In this document: piece by piece, positions 8,332-17,317 of the stretch
How the letters are laid out: each line of letters begins with the position of its first letter
Position numbering within the stretch: the stretch's first letter is position 1
Assembly: GCF_016907835.1 (NCBI RefSeq)
Contig: NZ_JAFBCT010000001.1
Location: forward strand, 2,790,001 to 2,854,000
DNA length: 64,000 bases
Direction of reading: 5' to 3'
Origin: Agromyces cerinus
GTDB taxonomy: Bacteria > Actinomycetota > Actinomycetes > Actinomycetales > Microbacteriaceae
The notes under the pieces: generated by a model
What the model was told of the DNA's origin: nothing
Databases searched by the model: none
Seen by the model: only the letters and a program-made list of their open reading frames with translations
Program-made: the position numbers and the translations under genes

Positions 8332-9312
8332 ATGTCCCCCCAGATGACGACCGTCGAGGAGCGCCCGCCCACACGGGCGGGCGCTCCCGCCCCGGCGACC
8401 CCTGCCCCCGCGCCGCGCCGCCGCCGCGCGTTCACGACGCGCCGCGGACTCGTCGTCGCCGCGTTCATGCTTCCCGCCGCGATCTTCGTCGGCGTGTTCA
8501 TCTACTACCCCATGCTCGCCGGCAGCCAGATGGCGTTCCGCCACTGGAACCTGAGCAACCTCACCGACACCTCCTGGATCGGGCTCCAGAACTTCGCCAC
8601 GATCTTCGCCGATCCCGCGTTCGGCGTGATCCTCGGCAACTCGGTGCTCTGGGTCGTGGCGTCGATCGTGCCGCAATTGGTGATCGGCTTCGCGCTCGCG
8701 CTCTGGCTGCGCCGGAAGTTCCGCTTCCGCGGCCTCTATCAGGCGCTCATCTTCTTCCCGTGGGCGATCTCGGGCTTCCTCATCGGCATCCTCTTCCGCT
8801 GGATGTTCAACGGCGAGTTCGGGGTCGTCAACGACCTCCTGATGAAGACCGGCGTCATCGACCAGGGCATTCCGTGGCTGGCGCAACCGGACACCGCGAT
8901 GTTCGCGGTGATCATCGCGAACATCTGGTACGGCGTGACGTTCTTCGCGATCATGATCCTCGCCGCGCTGCAATCCGTGCCGGATGAGCTCTTCGAGGCC
9001 GCCGCCCTCGACGGCGCGGGCAAGGTGCGCACGCTCTTCAAGATCACGATCCCGTACATCTCGACGACGCTCGCCCTGACGGTGCTGCTCCGGGTCATCT
9101 GGATCTTCAACTTCCCCGACATCATCTGGGCGATGACCGGCGGCGGCCCCGCCAATCAGACCCACATCATCACCACGTGGATGATCACGTTCACCCAGAA
9201 GGGCGACTACGGCGTGGCCTCGGCGCTCGGACTCATCGTCGTCGGCCTGCTGCTCGTCTTCTCGGCCTTCTACCTGATGGCCCTTCGCGGCAAGAAGGAG
9301 GTGTCGTCGTGA
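8332..9312 (+). CDS. CUT1-type ABC transporter permease (MalF-like)
   Basis: A 326-residue inner-membrane permease with a proline/alanine-rich cytosolic start, a first helix at VVAAFMLPAAIFVGVFIYY, and about six helices. The EAA loop that docks the ATPase is EAAALDGAGKVRTLFKITIP. ATG 8332 is chosen; ATG 8344 is an alternative. It lies 22 bases after the binding-protein gene and overlaps the next permease by four bases. Confidence 0.88.
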   Translation: MSPQMTTVEERPPTRAGAPAPATPAPAPRRRRAFTTRRGLVVAAFMLPAAIFVGVFIYYPMLAGSQMAFRHWNLSNLTDTSWIGLQNFATIFADPAFGVILGNSVLWVVASIVPQLVIGFALALWLRRKFRFRGLYQALIFFPWAISGFLIGILFRWMFNGEFGVVNDLLMKTGVIDQGIPWLAQPDTAMFAVIIANIWYGVTFFAIMILAALQSVPDELFEAAALDGAGKVRTLFKITIPYISTTLALTVLLRVIWIFNFPDIIWAMTGGGPANQTHIITTWMITFTQKGDYGVASALGLIVVGLLLVFSAFYLMALRGKKEVSS

Positions 9313-10145
9313 TCGTCACGGAGACCACGCCCGCACGCATCGCACGCATCGGCTTCCTCGGGCTCTGGCTCGTGATCACGATCTTCCCGCTGTACTGGAT
9401 CATCGTGACGTCGTTCAAGGCGCCCGGAGACATCTTCAGCTATCCGCTGCAGTACTGGCCGGCCGAGTTCTCGTTCGAGAACTACGTGCAGCTGTTCGAG
9501 AAGGCCGACTTCGGCACCTACGTCGTCAACAGTCTCGTCGTCTCCACCGCTGCGGCGACCGTCGCCACCCTCATCTCGCTGCTGTCGGCCTATGTGCTGG
9601 CCCGGTTCGAGTTCCGCAGCAAGTCCGCGATCCTCATGGCGTTCCTCGTGACCCAGATGATCCCCACGTTCATCGCGCTGGGGCCGCTCTATCTGCTCAT
9701 GGTGGAGCTGGGGCTCGTCGACGATCGCTTCGGCCTGATTCTCGTCTACGTGGCGGTGTGCATCCCGTTCTGCACGATCATGCTGCGCGGCTTCTTCGCG
9801 AACATCCCCGACGCGCTCGAGGAGGCGGCGATGATCGACGGATGCTCCCGGCTCGGCGCACTGTTCCGGGTCATCGTTCCGGTGATGAAGCCGGGCATCG
9901 TGGCCGCGTTCATCTTCAACTTCGTCAACTGCTGGAACGAGCTGTTCCTGTCGGTGACGCTCATGAACAAGGACGAGAACAAGACGATCCCGACCGCGCT
10001 CAACGGCTTCATCACGAGCTTCAACATCGATTGGGGCTCGATGTCGGCGGCCGCCGTGCTGACGATCCTCCCGACGATGCTCCTGTTCGCGTTCGCGAGC
10101 CGCTACATCGTGCAGGGTCTGACGGCGGGCGCGGTCAAGGGCTGA
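9309..10145 (+). CDS. CUT1-type ABC transporter permease (MalG-like)
   Basis: A 278-residue partner permease with six predicted helices and the EAA loop EEAAMIDGCSRLGALFRVIVP. It starts at GTG 9309, overlapping the previous stop as GTGA, with AAGGAGG just upstream, so the two permeases are translationally coupled. No ATP-binding gene follows. Actinobacterial CUT1 systems often use a shared, unlinked ATPase (MsiK type), which is inferred here. The last 11 bases overlap the convergent amino-acid transporter ATPase gene. Confidence 0.88.
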   Translation: MIVTETTPARIARIGFLGLWLVITIFPLYWIIVTSFKAPGDIFSYPLQYWPAEFSFENYVQLFEKADFGTYVVNSLVVSTAAATVATLISLLSAYVLARFEFRSKSAILMAFLVTQMIPTFIALGPLYLLMVELGLVDDRFGLILVYVAVCIPFCTIMLRGFFANIPDALEEAAMIDGCSRLGALFRVIVPVMKPGIVAAFIFNFVNCWNELFLSVTLMNKDENKTIPTALNGFITSFNIDWGSMSAAAVLTILPTMLLFAFASRYIVQGLTAGAVKG

Positions 10146-10962
10146 CATCGCCCTCGCCGCCGTCCTCGAGCGGGCGCAGGATCCGGTCGAGGAATCGCCG
10201 GGTGCGCTCGTGCGTCGGGTTCGTGAAGATCGCTTCGGGTGCGCCGCGTTCCACGACGACCCCGCCGTCCATGAACAGCACCTCGTCGGCCGCCTGGCGC
10301 GCGAAGCTCAGCTCGTGGGTGACGACGACCATGGTCCAGCCCTCGTCGGCGAGCTCCTTGATGACCTGCAGCACCTCGCCCACGAGTTCGGGGTCGAGCG
10401 CGCTCGTCGGCTCGTCGAAGAGCAGCAGCTGCGGTTTCAGCGCGAGCGCACGCACGATGCCGACGCGCTGCTGCTGCCCGCCCGAGAGTTCGAAGGGGTA
10501 GGCGTCGCGCTTCTCGGCGAGGCCGACGCGATCGAGCAGGGCGGATGCCTCGGCCACGGCCCGCGCCTTCGGTACCTTCTGCACGCGCACCGGGCCTTCG
10601 ACGACGTTCTGCAGCACGGTCATGTGCGGGAAGAGGTTGTGCTGCTGGAACACCATCGCCGAGCGGTCGCGCAGCGCGTAGCGCTCGGCTTTGGAGATCG
10701 GGTTCGCGAAGTCGAGCGACGGCCCGCCGGCGATCGTCAGGGTGCCGCCGTCGGGCGTCTCGAGGCCGTTGAGCGCGCGCAGCACGGTCGTCTTGCCCGA
10801 GCCGCTCGGGCCGATGAGCACGACGACCTCGCCACGCCGCACCTCGAGGTCGATCGAGCTCAGCACCTCGTTGTCGCCGAACGACTTGCGGATGCCGCGG
10901 GCCGAGAGCAGCACGCTGTCGTCGGGCCGATCGACCGGGGCGAGCGGATCAGTGGGCGACAT
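10135..10962 (-). CDS. Polar amino-acid ABC transporter ATP-binding protein
   Basis: A 275-residue ABC ATPase with Walker [11 protein letters not shown]-loop [13 protein letters not shown], signature LSGGQQQRV, Walker [13 protein letters not shown] and the switch His in VTHELSFA. The Q-loop sequence and length place it in the GlnQ/HisP (polar amino acid) family. Its start overlaps the end of the permease gene upstream by 14 bases, and it is the last gene of the minus-strand importer operon. Confidence 0.92.
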   Translation of the reverse strand: MSPTDPLAPVDRPDDSVLLSARGIRKSFGDNEVLSSIDLEVRRGEVVVLIGPSGSGKTTVLRALNGLETPDGGTLTIAGGPSLDFANPISKAERYALRDRSAMVFQQHNLFPHMTVLQNVVEGPVRVQKVPKARAVAEASALLDRVGLAEKRDAYPFELSGGQQQRVGIVRALALKPQLLLFDEPTSALDPELVGEVLQVIKELADEGWTMVVVTHELSFARQAADEVLFMDGGVVVERGAPEAIFTNPTHERTRRFLDRILRPLEDGGEGDVSP

Positions 10963-11611
10963 AGCGGTCCAATCGCTTCTCGAGCAGGTTCTGCCCGCTC
11001 GAGAGCACGAGGCAGAACAACCCGTAGATGAGCGCGGCCTCGATGTAGATGAGCAGGAACTCGCGGCTGAACGCCGCGATCTCCTGCGCCACCCGGAACA
11101 TCTCGGTCACGAGGATGAGCGAGGCGAGCGAGGTGTCCTTCACGAGGGAGATGAAGGTGTTCGACAGCGGCGGCACCGAGACGCGGGCCGCCTGCGGCAG
11201 GATCAGCCGGGTGAGCGTCGTGCCGGGCGACATGCCGATCGTGTACCCGGCCTCCCACTGCCCCTTCGGCACCGAGAGGATCGCCGCCCTGATCACCTCG
11301 GCGGCATACCCGCCGACGTTGAGCGAGAACGCGATGATCGCGCTCGGCCACGGGTCGATCGTGATGCCGATCGAGGGCATGCCGTAGAAGATCACGAACA
11401 GCTGCACGAGCAGCGGGGTGCCGCGGATCACCGAGATGTAGAACCTCGCGATGCCGCTCAGCACCCGATTGCGGCTGATGCGCATGAGCGCGACGCCGAG
11501 CGCCAGCACGAGGCCGAGCGCGAAGGAGGCCACTGCAAGCGGGATGGTGCCGCTGATGCCGCCCCAGAACAATGGCCAGAACGAGTCGAGCGCGAGCTGC
11601 CAGTCGGTCAT
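10949..11611 (-). CDS. Polar amino-acid ABC transporter permease (HisMQ type)
   Basis: A 220-residue permease with about five helices and HEAA-type features: [21 protein letters not shown] near the middle and [29 protein letters not shown] (docking loop). ATG 11611 is preferred over the in-frame ATG 66 bases upstream because GGCGGTGAGG precedes it. It forms the channel, probably as a homodimer because only one permease gene is present. Confidence 0.9.
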   Translation of the reverse strand: MTDWQLALDSFWPLFWGGISGTIPLAVASFALGLVLALGVALMRISRNRVLSGIARFYISVIRGTPLLVQLFVIFYGMPSIGITIDPWPSAIIAFSLNVGGYAAEVIRAAILSVPKGQWEAGYTIGMSPGTTLTRLILPQAARVSVPPLSNTFISLVKDTSLASLILVTEMFRVAQEIAAFSREFLLIYIEAALIYGLFCLVLSSGQNLLEKRLDRYVAH

Positions 11612-11655
11612 CGCCTCACCGCCTTCCGGAATGCGGCGGATGCCGCGCCACCCAT

Positions 11656-11688
11656 GATTCCACTCGGGCGATGTCACCCGAGCGAATC
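11656..11688 (-). repeat. Stem-loop between binding-protein and permease genes
   Basis: GATTC and CTCGGG on the left pair with CCCGAG and GAATC on the right around an eight-base loop. Lying in the 119-base gap between the binding-protein stop and the permease start, it could dampen read-through or protect the upstream mRNA, which is common where binding protein is needed in excess. Confidence 0.5.
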
Positions 11689-11730
11689 AGGAGCGGTACG
11701 CGGCATCCGCCGGTGTGATGCGGGCGAGCG

Positions 11731-12546
11731 CTACTGCGAGACGTCCTCGCCGAAGTACTTCTCGCCGAGTTCTGCGAGCACGCCCTCTTCGCGGAGTTCG
11801 GCGAGCGCCTCGTCGATGGCCTTCACGAGCGCGGTCTTGTCCTTCGCGAAGGTGAGGGCGCTCTCGCTCGGGTCGGTCTCGGCGGCGACGGCGAGCTTCG
11901 CGTCGGGCGTCTGCTTGAGGTAGTCGAGGTAGGTGAGCTTGTCGTTGACGGTCGCGTCGACGCGGCCCTGCTCGAGGAGCGCAACGGCCTGCGCCCAGCC
12001 CTCGACGGCCTCGACGTTCGCGCCGGCGTCGACGGCGAGCTGGTAGAAGTTGCTCGTCAGCGACTGCGCGGTGGTCTTGCCCTTCAAGTCCTCGAAGCTC
12101 GAGATCGAGTCGTCGCCCTCGTTGACGACGACGACGCTCGGCGACACAGTGTACGGCGTCGAGAAGAGGTAGTCCTCTTCGCGGTCGGGGTTGATCGAGA
12201 CCTGGTTGGCGATGACGTCGAAGCGGCCCGCGTCGAGGCCCGCGAAGATCGCGTCCCACTGCGTCTCCTCGAACTGGATCTCGAGGCCGAGCTTCTCGGC
12301 GACGGCCTCGGCGATCTCGACGTCGTAGCCGACGAGCTCGCCCGCGCCGCCCTCGTGGTACGTGAACGGCGGGTAGGTGCCCTCGGTCGCGACGGTGAGC
12401 GTTCCGGCCTTCACCAGTCCGTACTCGTCGTCGCCGGCTGCTTCGCTCGACGCCGGCGCCCCGCTCGAGCAGGCGGCGAGGGCGACGACGGTGACGGATG
12501 CTGCGGCGAGGCCGAGCAGGGTGCGAACGCGGGGTGCGCGAGACAT
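11731..12546 (-). CDS. Polar amino-acid ABC transporter substrate-binding lipoprotein
   Basis: A 271-residue family 3 binding protein. The lipobox VALAAC ends the signal peptide. The mature protein starts with the typical LTVATEGTYPPFTYHE, then LVGYDVEIAEAVAEKLGLEIQFEETQWDAIFAGL and the QVSINPDREEDYLFSTPY signature. The TYPPFTYH/ANQVSINPDRE pattern resembles cystine-type binding proteins, but the ligand is not certain. ATG 12546 has GGAG upstream. First gene of the operon with the permease and ATPase. Confidence 0.88.
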   Translation of the reverse strand: MSRAPRVRTLLGLAAASVTVVALAACSSGAPASSEAAGDDEYGLVKAGTLTVATEGTYPPFTYHEGGAGELVGYDVEIAEAVAEKLGLEIQFEETQWDAIFAGLDAGRFDVIANQVSINPDREEDYLFSTPYTVSPSVVVVNEGDDSISSFEDLKGKTTAQSLTSNFYQLAVDAGANVEAVEGWAQAVALLEQGRVDATVNDKLTYLDYLKQTPDAKLAVAAETDPSESALTFAKDKTALVKAIDEALAELREEGVLAELGEKYFGEDVSQ

Positions 12547-12833
12547 GTGGAGCTCCGTTCGTGGGGAGTGCTGGGGCGGCGACGTGGTGCCGTGCCGTGT
12601 GATCGAGTCCATCACGGCATCGCCCGTGAGGAAAACGGCGTTACCCCACGTTTCATTTCCGAAACAGCTCGATTCGCAGCATCCCGATCACATTCCGTTC
12701 GGGGCATACCGTGTCTGCGTTCGCTCGCGCAAGCCCTTCCGCCGCAGGATCGCCGGCGGATACGCTGGCCGCGGCGATGGAGTCCCCTCCGTCGTCGTGG
12801 TGCCACCCACACCAACCGGAAGGAACTTCACCC
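12547..12833. other. Divergent intergenic region, no clear gene
   Basis: This 287-base region separates the amino-acid importer operon (minus) from a small membrane-protein gene (plus). It is locally less GC-rich near 12640-12720. A GGAAGGAAC ribosome site belongs to the plus-strand gene. I see no riboswitch-like fold or further coding frame. Confidence 0.5.
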
Positions 12834-13160
12834 GTGATCACCCTGTCATGGCTCCTCATCATCGCCCTCGTCGGCGGCGCGCTCGCGCTCGTCGACGGTA
12901 TCCGACGCCTCCGAGGGCGGGGCGGCTCGGTCGTCGGCATCATCGAGGTCATCGTCGCCGCACTGTTCGTGCTGTCGCTCTTCCTTCCCGGCATCCCGTT
13001 CGGCTCGCTCGTGCTCGGCATCGCGACGCTCGTCGTGCTCGTCGTCGCGCTCATCACCCGCGGTCGCACCGGCCTCGCGCTCACGATCTCCGCGATCGTG
13101 CTCGTCGCGCTCTGGCTCGTGCTCGTGAACGGCTGGCTCGTCATCCCCGGCATCAGCTGA
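12834..13160 (+). CDS. Small hydrophobic membrane protein, unknown function
   Basis: A 108-residue protein with four hydrophobic segments joined by short basic loops (GIRRLRGRGG, ITRGRTG). It begins at GTG 12834, with GGAAGGAAC eight bases upstream. I recognise no family. It stands alone between the amino-acid importer and a shared terminator. The codon use is like its neighbours, so it looks like a real resident gene. Confidence 0.65.
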   Translation: MITLSWLLIIALVGGALALVDGIRRLRGRGGSVVGIIEVIVAALFVLSLFLPGIPFGSLVLGIATLVVLVVALITRGRTGLALTISAIVLVALWLVLVNGWLVIPGIS

Positions 13161-13167
13161 GGGCGAC

Positions 13168-13205
13168 GACGGAGGGGGCGGCCGATCCCGGCCGCCCCCT
13201 CCGTC
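13168..13205. terminator. Strong bidirectional hairpin between convergent genes
   Basis: Sixteen-base GC-rich arms (13168-13183 and 13190-13205) around a six-base loop lie exactly between a plus-strand stop and a minus-strand stop. No U-tract is present, as is usual for actinobacterial terminators. Confidence 0.75.
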
Positions 13206-13215
13206 GATTCGTGCG

Positions 13216-14742
13216 CTACTCCGCCGCGCCCGTGGCGAGCACGCCGTCTTCACGGCGTGGGATGCCGAGCGGGTTGCCGTCGGCGAGTTCCGGCGGCAGC
13301 ACCCCTGCCGGCGCGTCCTGGAAGGCGATGGGGGTCAGCCAGCGTCGGATCGCGGTGGCTCCCACCGAGGTGTGCACCGACCCGGTCGTCGCGGGCCATC
13401 CGCCGCCGTGATGCTGCGCCCAGGCGATCGCGACGCCGGTGGGCCAGCCGTTGTAGACGATCCGGCCGGAGACCCGGGCGAGGGCTTCGGTGAGTGCCGT
13501 GACGTCTTCGCCCGGCGCGTGGTGGATCGTGCCGGTGAGCGAACCGTCGAGCACCGCGAGCGCGGCCTCGAGCGCGGCCTCGTCGGCGTAGCGCACGAGC
13601 ACCGTCAGCGGCCCGAAGCACTCCTCGAGGAACGCCTCGTGGTCGGCGACGAAGTCGTCGGTCGTCGTCGCGATCACGGTGGGCGCCGCGGCATCCGTCG
13701 CCCGGTCGCCGGCGAAGACGAGCTCGACGTCATCGCGGGCGGCGAGCGCCGCCGACCCCGAGTCGAACGCGCTCGCGATGCCGTCGGTGAGCAGGGTCTG
13801 CGACGGAGCGTCGGCGAGTGCGACGACGAGCGCCCGCTCGAACCCGGCGCCCTCGGGCACGAAGACGAGCCCGGGCTTCGTGCAGTACTGGCCGCCGTCG
13901 CGGGTGAACGAGCCCGCGAGCCCGGCCGCGATCGCCGCGACATCCGCCGCGGCAGCCGCCGACGTGACGACGACCGGGTTGATCGAACCGAGCTCGCCGT
14001 AGAACGGGATCGGCGCGGGCCGGGCGGAGGCGAGGTCGAAGAGCGCGCGCCCGCCGCGGGTCGAGCCGGTGAACCCCACCGCCGAGACGAGCGGATGCCG
14101 CACGAGCGCGGTGCCCGCATCGAAGCCGTCGACGAGGGCGAGCGCCGTCGCGGGTGCGCCCGCATCGACGAGCGCGAGGTGCGCGATCTGCACCACGCGA
14201 CGCGAGAGCCGCGGATGCCCCGGATGGGCCTTCACGACGACCGGGCATCCCGCGGCGAGCGCCGACGCGGTGTCGTTGCCGAGCACCGAGAACGCGAAGG
14301 GGAAGTTCGAGGCGGCGAAGACCGCGACCACCCCGAGCGGCCGCAGCATCCGCCGCAGGTCGGGGCGCGGCGGGGTGAGCGATGGGTCGGGAGCATCGAG
14401 TGTCGCCTCGAGGTACGACCCCTCGCGAACGACACCCGCGAAGAAGCGCAGCTGGGTCGCCGTGCGCGTCACCTCGCCCGAGAGTCGCCCCGGGCTGAGG
14501 TGGGTCTCCTCCGCGCCGAGCGCGACGAGTTCATCGCGGTGCGCTTCGAGCGCCTCGGCGAGTGCGGTGAGCCATCGGGCGCGATCGTCGCGGGTCGAGC
14601 GGTCGAAGCCGGATGCCGCTGCGAATCGCACCGCGATCTCGACTTCGGCCTCGGCATCGGTGACGACCGCATCGTCGTCGCGACGCTGCTCGTCGCGCGG
14701 TGCGATGCCCGCGGCATCCGCTGCTGTGCTCGTCTCACCCAT
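13216..14742 (-). CDS. NADP-type aldehyde dehydrogenase, 2-oxoglutarate-semialdehyde (KGSADH) type
   Basis: A 508-residue aldehyde dehydrogenase of the KGSADH (2,5-dioxopentanoate dehydrogenase) type: AASNFPFAFSVLGNDTASALAAGCPVVVKAHPGHP (cofactor pocket), FTGSTRGGRALF, the base Glu in FYGELGSINPVV and the nucleophile in DGGQYCTKPG. It would oxidise a C5 dicarboxylic semialdehyde to the diacid. ATG 14742 has GGAGGA seven bases upstream, so the longer in-frame reading is rejected. It follows the acyl-CoA dehydrogenase gene by 23 bases, and in this setting glutarate semialdehyde is as plausible a substrate as 2-oxoglutarate semialdehyde. Confidence 0.85.
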   Translation of the reverse strand: MGETSTAADAAGIAPRDEQRRDDDAVVTDAEAEVEIAVRFAAASGFDRSTRDDRARWLTALAEALEAHRDELVALGAEETHLSPGRLSGEVTRTATQLRFFAGVVREGSYLEATLDAPDPSLTPPRPDLRRMLRPLGVVAVFAASNFPFAFSVLGNDTASALAAGCPVVVKAHPGHPRLSRRVVQIAHLALVDAGAPATALALVDGFDAGTALVRHPLVSAVGFTGSTRGGRALFDLASARPAPIPFYGELGSINPVVVTSAAAAADVAAIAAGLAGSFTRDGGQYCTKPGLVFVPEGAGFERALVVALADAPSQTLLTDGIASAFDSGSAALAARDDVELVFAGDRATDAAAPTVIATTTDDFVADHEAFLEECFGPLTVLVRYADEAALEAALAVLDGSLTGTIHHAPGEDVTALTEALARVSGRIVYNGWPTGVAIAWAQHHGGGWPATTGSVHTSVGATAIRRWLTPIAFQDAPAGVLPPELADGNPLGIPRREDGVLATGAAE

Positions 14743-14765
14743 GTCGTCCTCCAGCTTCGTCGAGA

Positions 14766-15962
14766 TCAGAACGCGTTCAGCCCGGTGAGCTCGCGCCCCA
14801 GGATCAGTTGGTGGATCTCGTCGGTGCCCTCGTAGGTGCGCACCGACTCGAGGTTCGCCGCGTGCCGCATGACGGGCCACGCGTTCGTGATGCCGTCACC
14901 GGCGAGGATCGCCCGCGCCTCGTGCGCGATCGCGAGCGCCTCGCGCACGCTGTTGAGCTTGCCGACCGAGATCTGGGCGGGAGTGAGCGTGCCGCGCTCC
15001 TTGAGTCGCCCGAGGTGCAGGGCGAGGAGGATCCCCTTCTCGACCTCGAGGAACATGTCGGCGAGCTTCGCCTGGATGAGCTGGTTGGCGCCGATCGGCT
15101 TGCCGAACACCTCGCGGGAAGTCGACCGCTCGATGGCAGCCTCGAGGCACGAGCGGGCCGCCCCCATCGCGCCCCACACGATGCCGTAGCGCGCCTCGTT
15201 CAGGCAGCCGAACGGGCCGGAGAGCCCCTTCGCGCCCGGCAGGATCGCCTCGCCGTCGACCCGCACCCCGTCGAGTGCGATGTCGCACTGTACGGACGCG
15301 CGCATCGAGAGCTTGCCGTCGATCGGCGTCGCCGTGAAGCCCGGCGTCGAGGTCGGCACGAGGAATCCGCGCACCGCGCGACCGCCGTCGCCACCGCCGA
15401 ATTCAGGGTCGTCGACCTTCGCCCAGACCACGGCGACATCGGCGAGCGAGGCGAGGCCGATCCAGCGCTTGGCGCCGTCGAGCACCCAGCCGTCGCCGTC
15501 GCGGCGCGCGGTCGTGGTCATGCCCGCGGGGTCGGAGCCGCCCTGGGGCTCGGTGAGCGCGAAGCATCCGATGAGGTCGCCGGCCGCCATGCCCGGCAGC
15601 CATTGCTGCTTCTGCTCCTCGGAGCCGTACTTGTGGATCGCGCTCATCGCGAGCGAGCCCTGCACCGAGACGAAGGTGCGCCAGCCGCTGTCGGCGGCCT
15701 CGAGCTCGAGGCACACGAGGCCGTACGACACGGCGCCCGCGCCGGCGCATCCGTAGCCCTGCAGGTGCATGCCGAGGAAGCCGGCGTCGCCGAGCTCCTT
15801 CACGAACTCGCGGCGGAAGTGCTTGGCCTCGAAGTCCTCCTCGATGACCGGCAGCAGCCGGTCCTGCGCGAAGGCGCGGGCCTTCAGCTGCCACTCGCGC
15901 TCCTCGGAGGTGAGCAGGGCGTCGAGGTCGAACACGGCGTCGATCGAGGGTGCGGTGGTCAT
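14766..15962 (-). CDS. Glutaryl-CoA dehydrogenase-like acyl-CoA dehydrogenase
   Basis: A 398-residue flavoprotein that oxidises, and in true members decarboxylates, glutaryl-CoA to crotonyl-CoA. FAD-binding segments are CFALTEPQGGSDP and GAKRWIGLASLADVAVVWAK. The catalytic Glu lies in TYEGTDEIHQLILGRELTG, which matches the glutaryl-CoA dehydrogenase subfamily better than straight-chain acyl-CoA dehydrogenases. The start ATG overlaps the stop of the CoA-transferase gene by four bases, so the two are translationally coupled. Confidence 0.85.
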   Translation of the reverse strand: MTTAPSIDAVFDLDALLTSEEREWQLKARAFAQDRLLPVIEEDFEAKHFRREFVKELGDAGFLGMHLQGYGCAGAGAVSYGLVCLELEAADSGWRTFVSVQGSLAMSAIHKYGSEEQKQQWLPGMAAGDLIGCFALTEPQGGSDPAGMTTTARRDGDGWVLDGAKRWIGLASLADVAVVWAKVDDPEFGGGDGGRAVRGFLVPTSTPGFTATPIDGKLSMRASVQCDIALDGVRVDGEAILPGAKGLSGPFGCLNEARYGIVWGAMGAARSCLEAAIERSTSREVFGKPIGANQLIQAKLADMFLEVEKGILLALHLGRLKERGTLTPAQISVGKLNSVREALAIAHEARAILAGDGITNAWPVMRHAANLESVRTYEGTDEIHQLILGRELTGLNAF

Positions 15963-17143
15963 CGGTGCGGTCCTTTCGCGGGGGTCTGGTGCCAGTCGGC
16001 GCCGGCGTGCTCGTCGAGCGTCGGCGGCGGAGTGCGGTACGCGGCGGGGCTCGCCGAGAGGCCGATCGGGTTCGCGACCGTGCGGCTCGTGAACGCACCG
16101 GCGGCGATCTCGGCGACGGGCTCGAGGCCGAGCGCCTCGCCGAATGCGATCGCCTCGGCGACGTCGTTCACGAGACCGGTCGGCACGCCGGCCGAGCTCA
16201 GCACTTCGACCCAGTGCCCAGCGGATGCCGCGGCCAGCCGCTCCTCGATCGCCGCCGTGAGCTCGACGCGATGCGCGACGCGGTCGACGTTGCCCGCGAA
16301 CCGCGGGTCGTCGGCCAGCGCGGGAACGCCGAGCACCGCGGCGAGCGCCCGGAACTGCTTGTCGTTGCCGACGGCGATCACGAGCTCGCGATCGGCCGCG
16401 TGGAACACGGCGTAGGGGGCGATGCTCGGGTGCGCGTTGCCGAGCCGCCGCGGCGGCGTGCCCGTGGCGAGCGTGGACGCAGCCTGGTTCGTGAGCGCGG
16501 AGAGCAGCCCCTGCAGGAGGTTCACCTCGACCCGCTGGCCGAGGCCCGTGTGGTCGCGCTCGCGCAGCGCGAGCAGGATGCCGGCGACCGCGTTCTGTCC
16601 GGTGAGCACGTCGACGAGGGCGACGCCGGCCTTCGCGGGCTCGCCGTCGGCGGCACCCGTGATCGACATGAGCCCGCCGACGGCCTGCACGAGCAGGTCG
16701 TAGCCGGCGAGCGCGGCGCCCTCCCCCGTACCGAAGCCGGTGATCGAGCAGTAGACGACGCCCGGGTTCGACGCCCGCACCTCGTCGTAGGAGAGCCCGA
16801 AGCGGTCCATCACGCCAGGACGGAAGTTCTCGATGACGACGTCGGCCGAGGCCGCGAGCCGGCGCGCCTCCGCGAGCCCCGCCGCATCAGTCAGGTCGAG
16901 TGCGACCGAGCGCTTGTTGCGGTTGACGCTGCCGAAGTAGGTGGCCTGGCCGCTCGCGTCGACGGGCGGGCGCCAGTGCCGGGTGTCGTCACCGGCCGGG
17001 GATTCGATCTTCACGACGTCGGCGCCGAAGTCGGCGAGCATCATCGTGGCGTAGGGGCCGGCGAGCACCCGCGAGAAGTCGGCGACGCGCACCCCCGAGA
17101 GCACGCCGTCGGTCGCCTCGTCATCGGCCCGTCGCTCGTGCAT
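15959..17143 (-). CDS. CaiB/BaiF family (class III) CoA-transferase
   Basis: A 394-residue class III CoA-transferase. The N-terminal signature GVRVADFSRVLAGPYATMMLADFGADVVKIE, then RNKRSVALDL, and the catalytic Asp in GVALVDVLTGQNAV are all visible. Coupled to a glutaryl-CoA dehydrogenase, the best inference is transfer of CoA from succinyl-CoA to glutarate or a related diacid. ATG 17143 has AAGGCGG upstream. The frame stays open far upstream through a gene on the other strand, but that extension has no start signal and is not coding. Confidence 0.85.
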   Translation of the reverse strand: MHERRADDEATDGVLSGVRVADFSRVLAGPYATMMLADFGADVVKIESPAGDDTRHWRPPVDASGQATYFGSVNRNKRSVALDLTDAAGLAEARRLAASADVVIENFRPGVMDRFGLSYDEVRASNPGVVYCSITGFGTGEGAALAGYDLLVQAVGGLMSITGAADGEPAKAGVALVDVLTGQNAVAGILLALRERDHTGLGQRVEVNLLQGLLSALTNQAASTLATGTPPRRLGNAHPSIAPYAVFHAADRELVIAVGNDKQFRALAAVLGVPALADDPRFAGNVDRVAHRVELTAAIEERLAAASAGHWVEVLSSAGVPTGLVNDVAEAIAFGEALGLEPVAEIAAGAFTSRTVANPIGLSASPAAYRTPPPTLDEHAGADWHQTPAKGPHR

Positions 17144-17182
17144 CCCATCCGCCTTCGCATGTCGGCGGCCCCGCGACCGCGT

Positions 17183-17196
17183 AATCATCCTATATC
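17183..17196. promoter_or_regulatory. AATCATCC-TATATC box in the CoA-transferase/fadR divergent region
   Basis: AATCATCC (17183-17190) directly abuts TATATC. The same AATCATCC followed by a TATA-like box occurs upstream of the aldehyde dehydrogenase at 18906 and the permease at 22513. It is a candidate site for the FadR regulator encoded at 17318. Confidence 0.4.
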
Positions 17197-17305
17197 GCTT
17201 CTTTTCTCGCTGCTCGACCTGTCCCGACCGCCATCGACGCCGTCCCGAGGATCGTCGCAGCATCGCCTGACAAGCGGTGGTGAGATTCCGGGCGAGTCGC
17301 TCGAC

Positions 17306-17311
17306 TAGCCT
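17306..17311 (+). promoter_or_regulatory. Leaderless -10 box TAGCCT for the FadR gene
   Basis: TAGCCT, six bases, then ATG 17318, with no ribosome-binding site. The same word and spacing occur before the gene at 2589. Confidence 0.6.
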
Positions 17312-17317
17312 GAACGC

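Noticed and set aside
12547..12833. Riboswitch upstream of the amino acid binding-protein gene
   Set aside because: No conserved core or terminator/antiterminator pair could be traced in the 287-base region.
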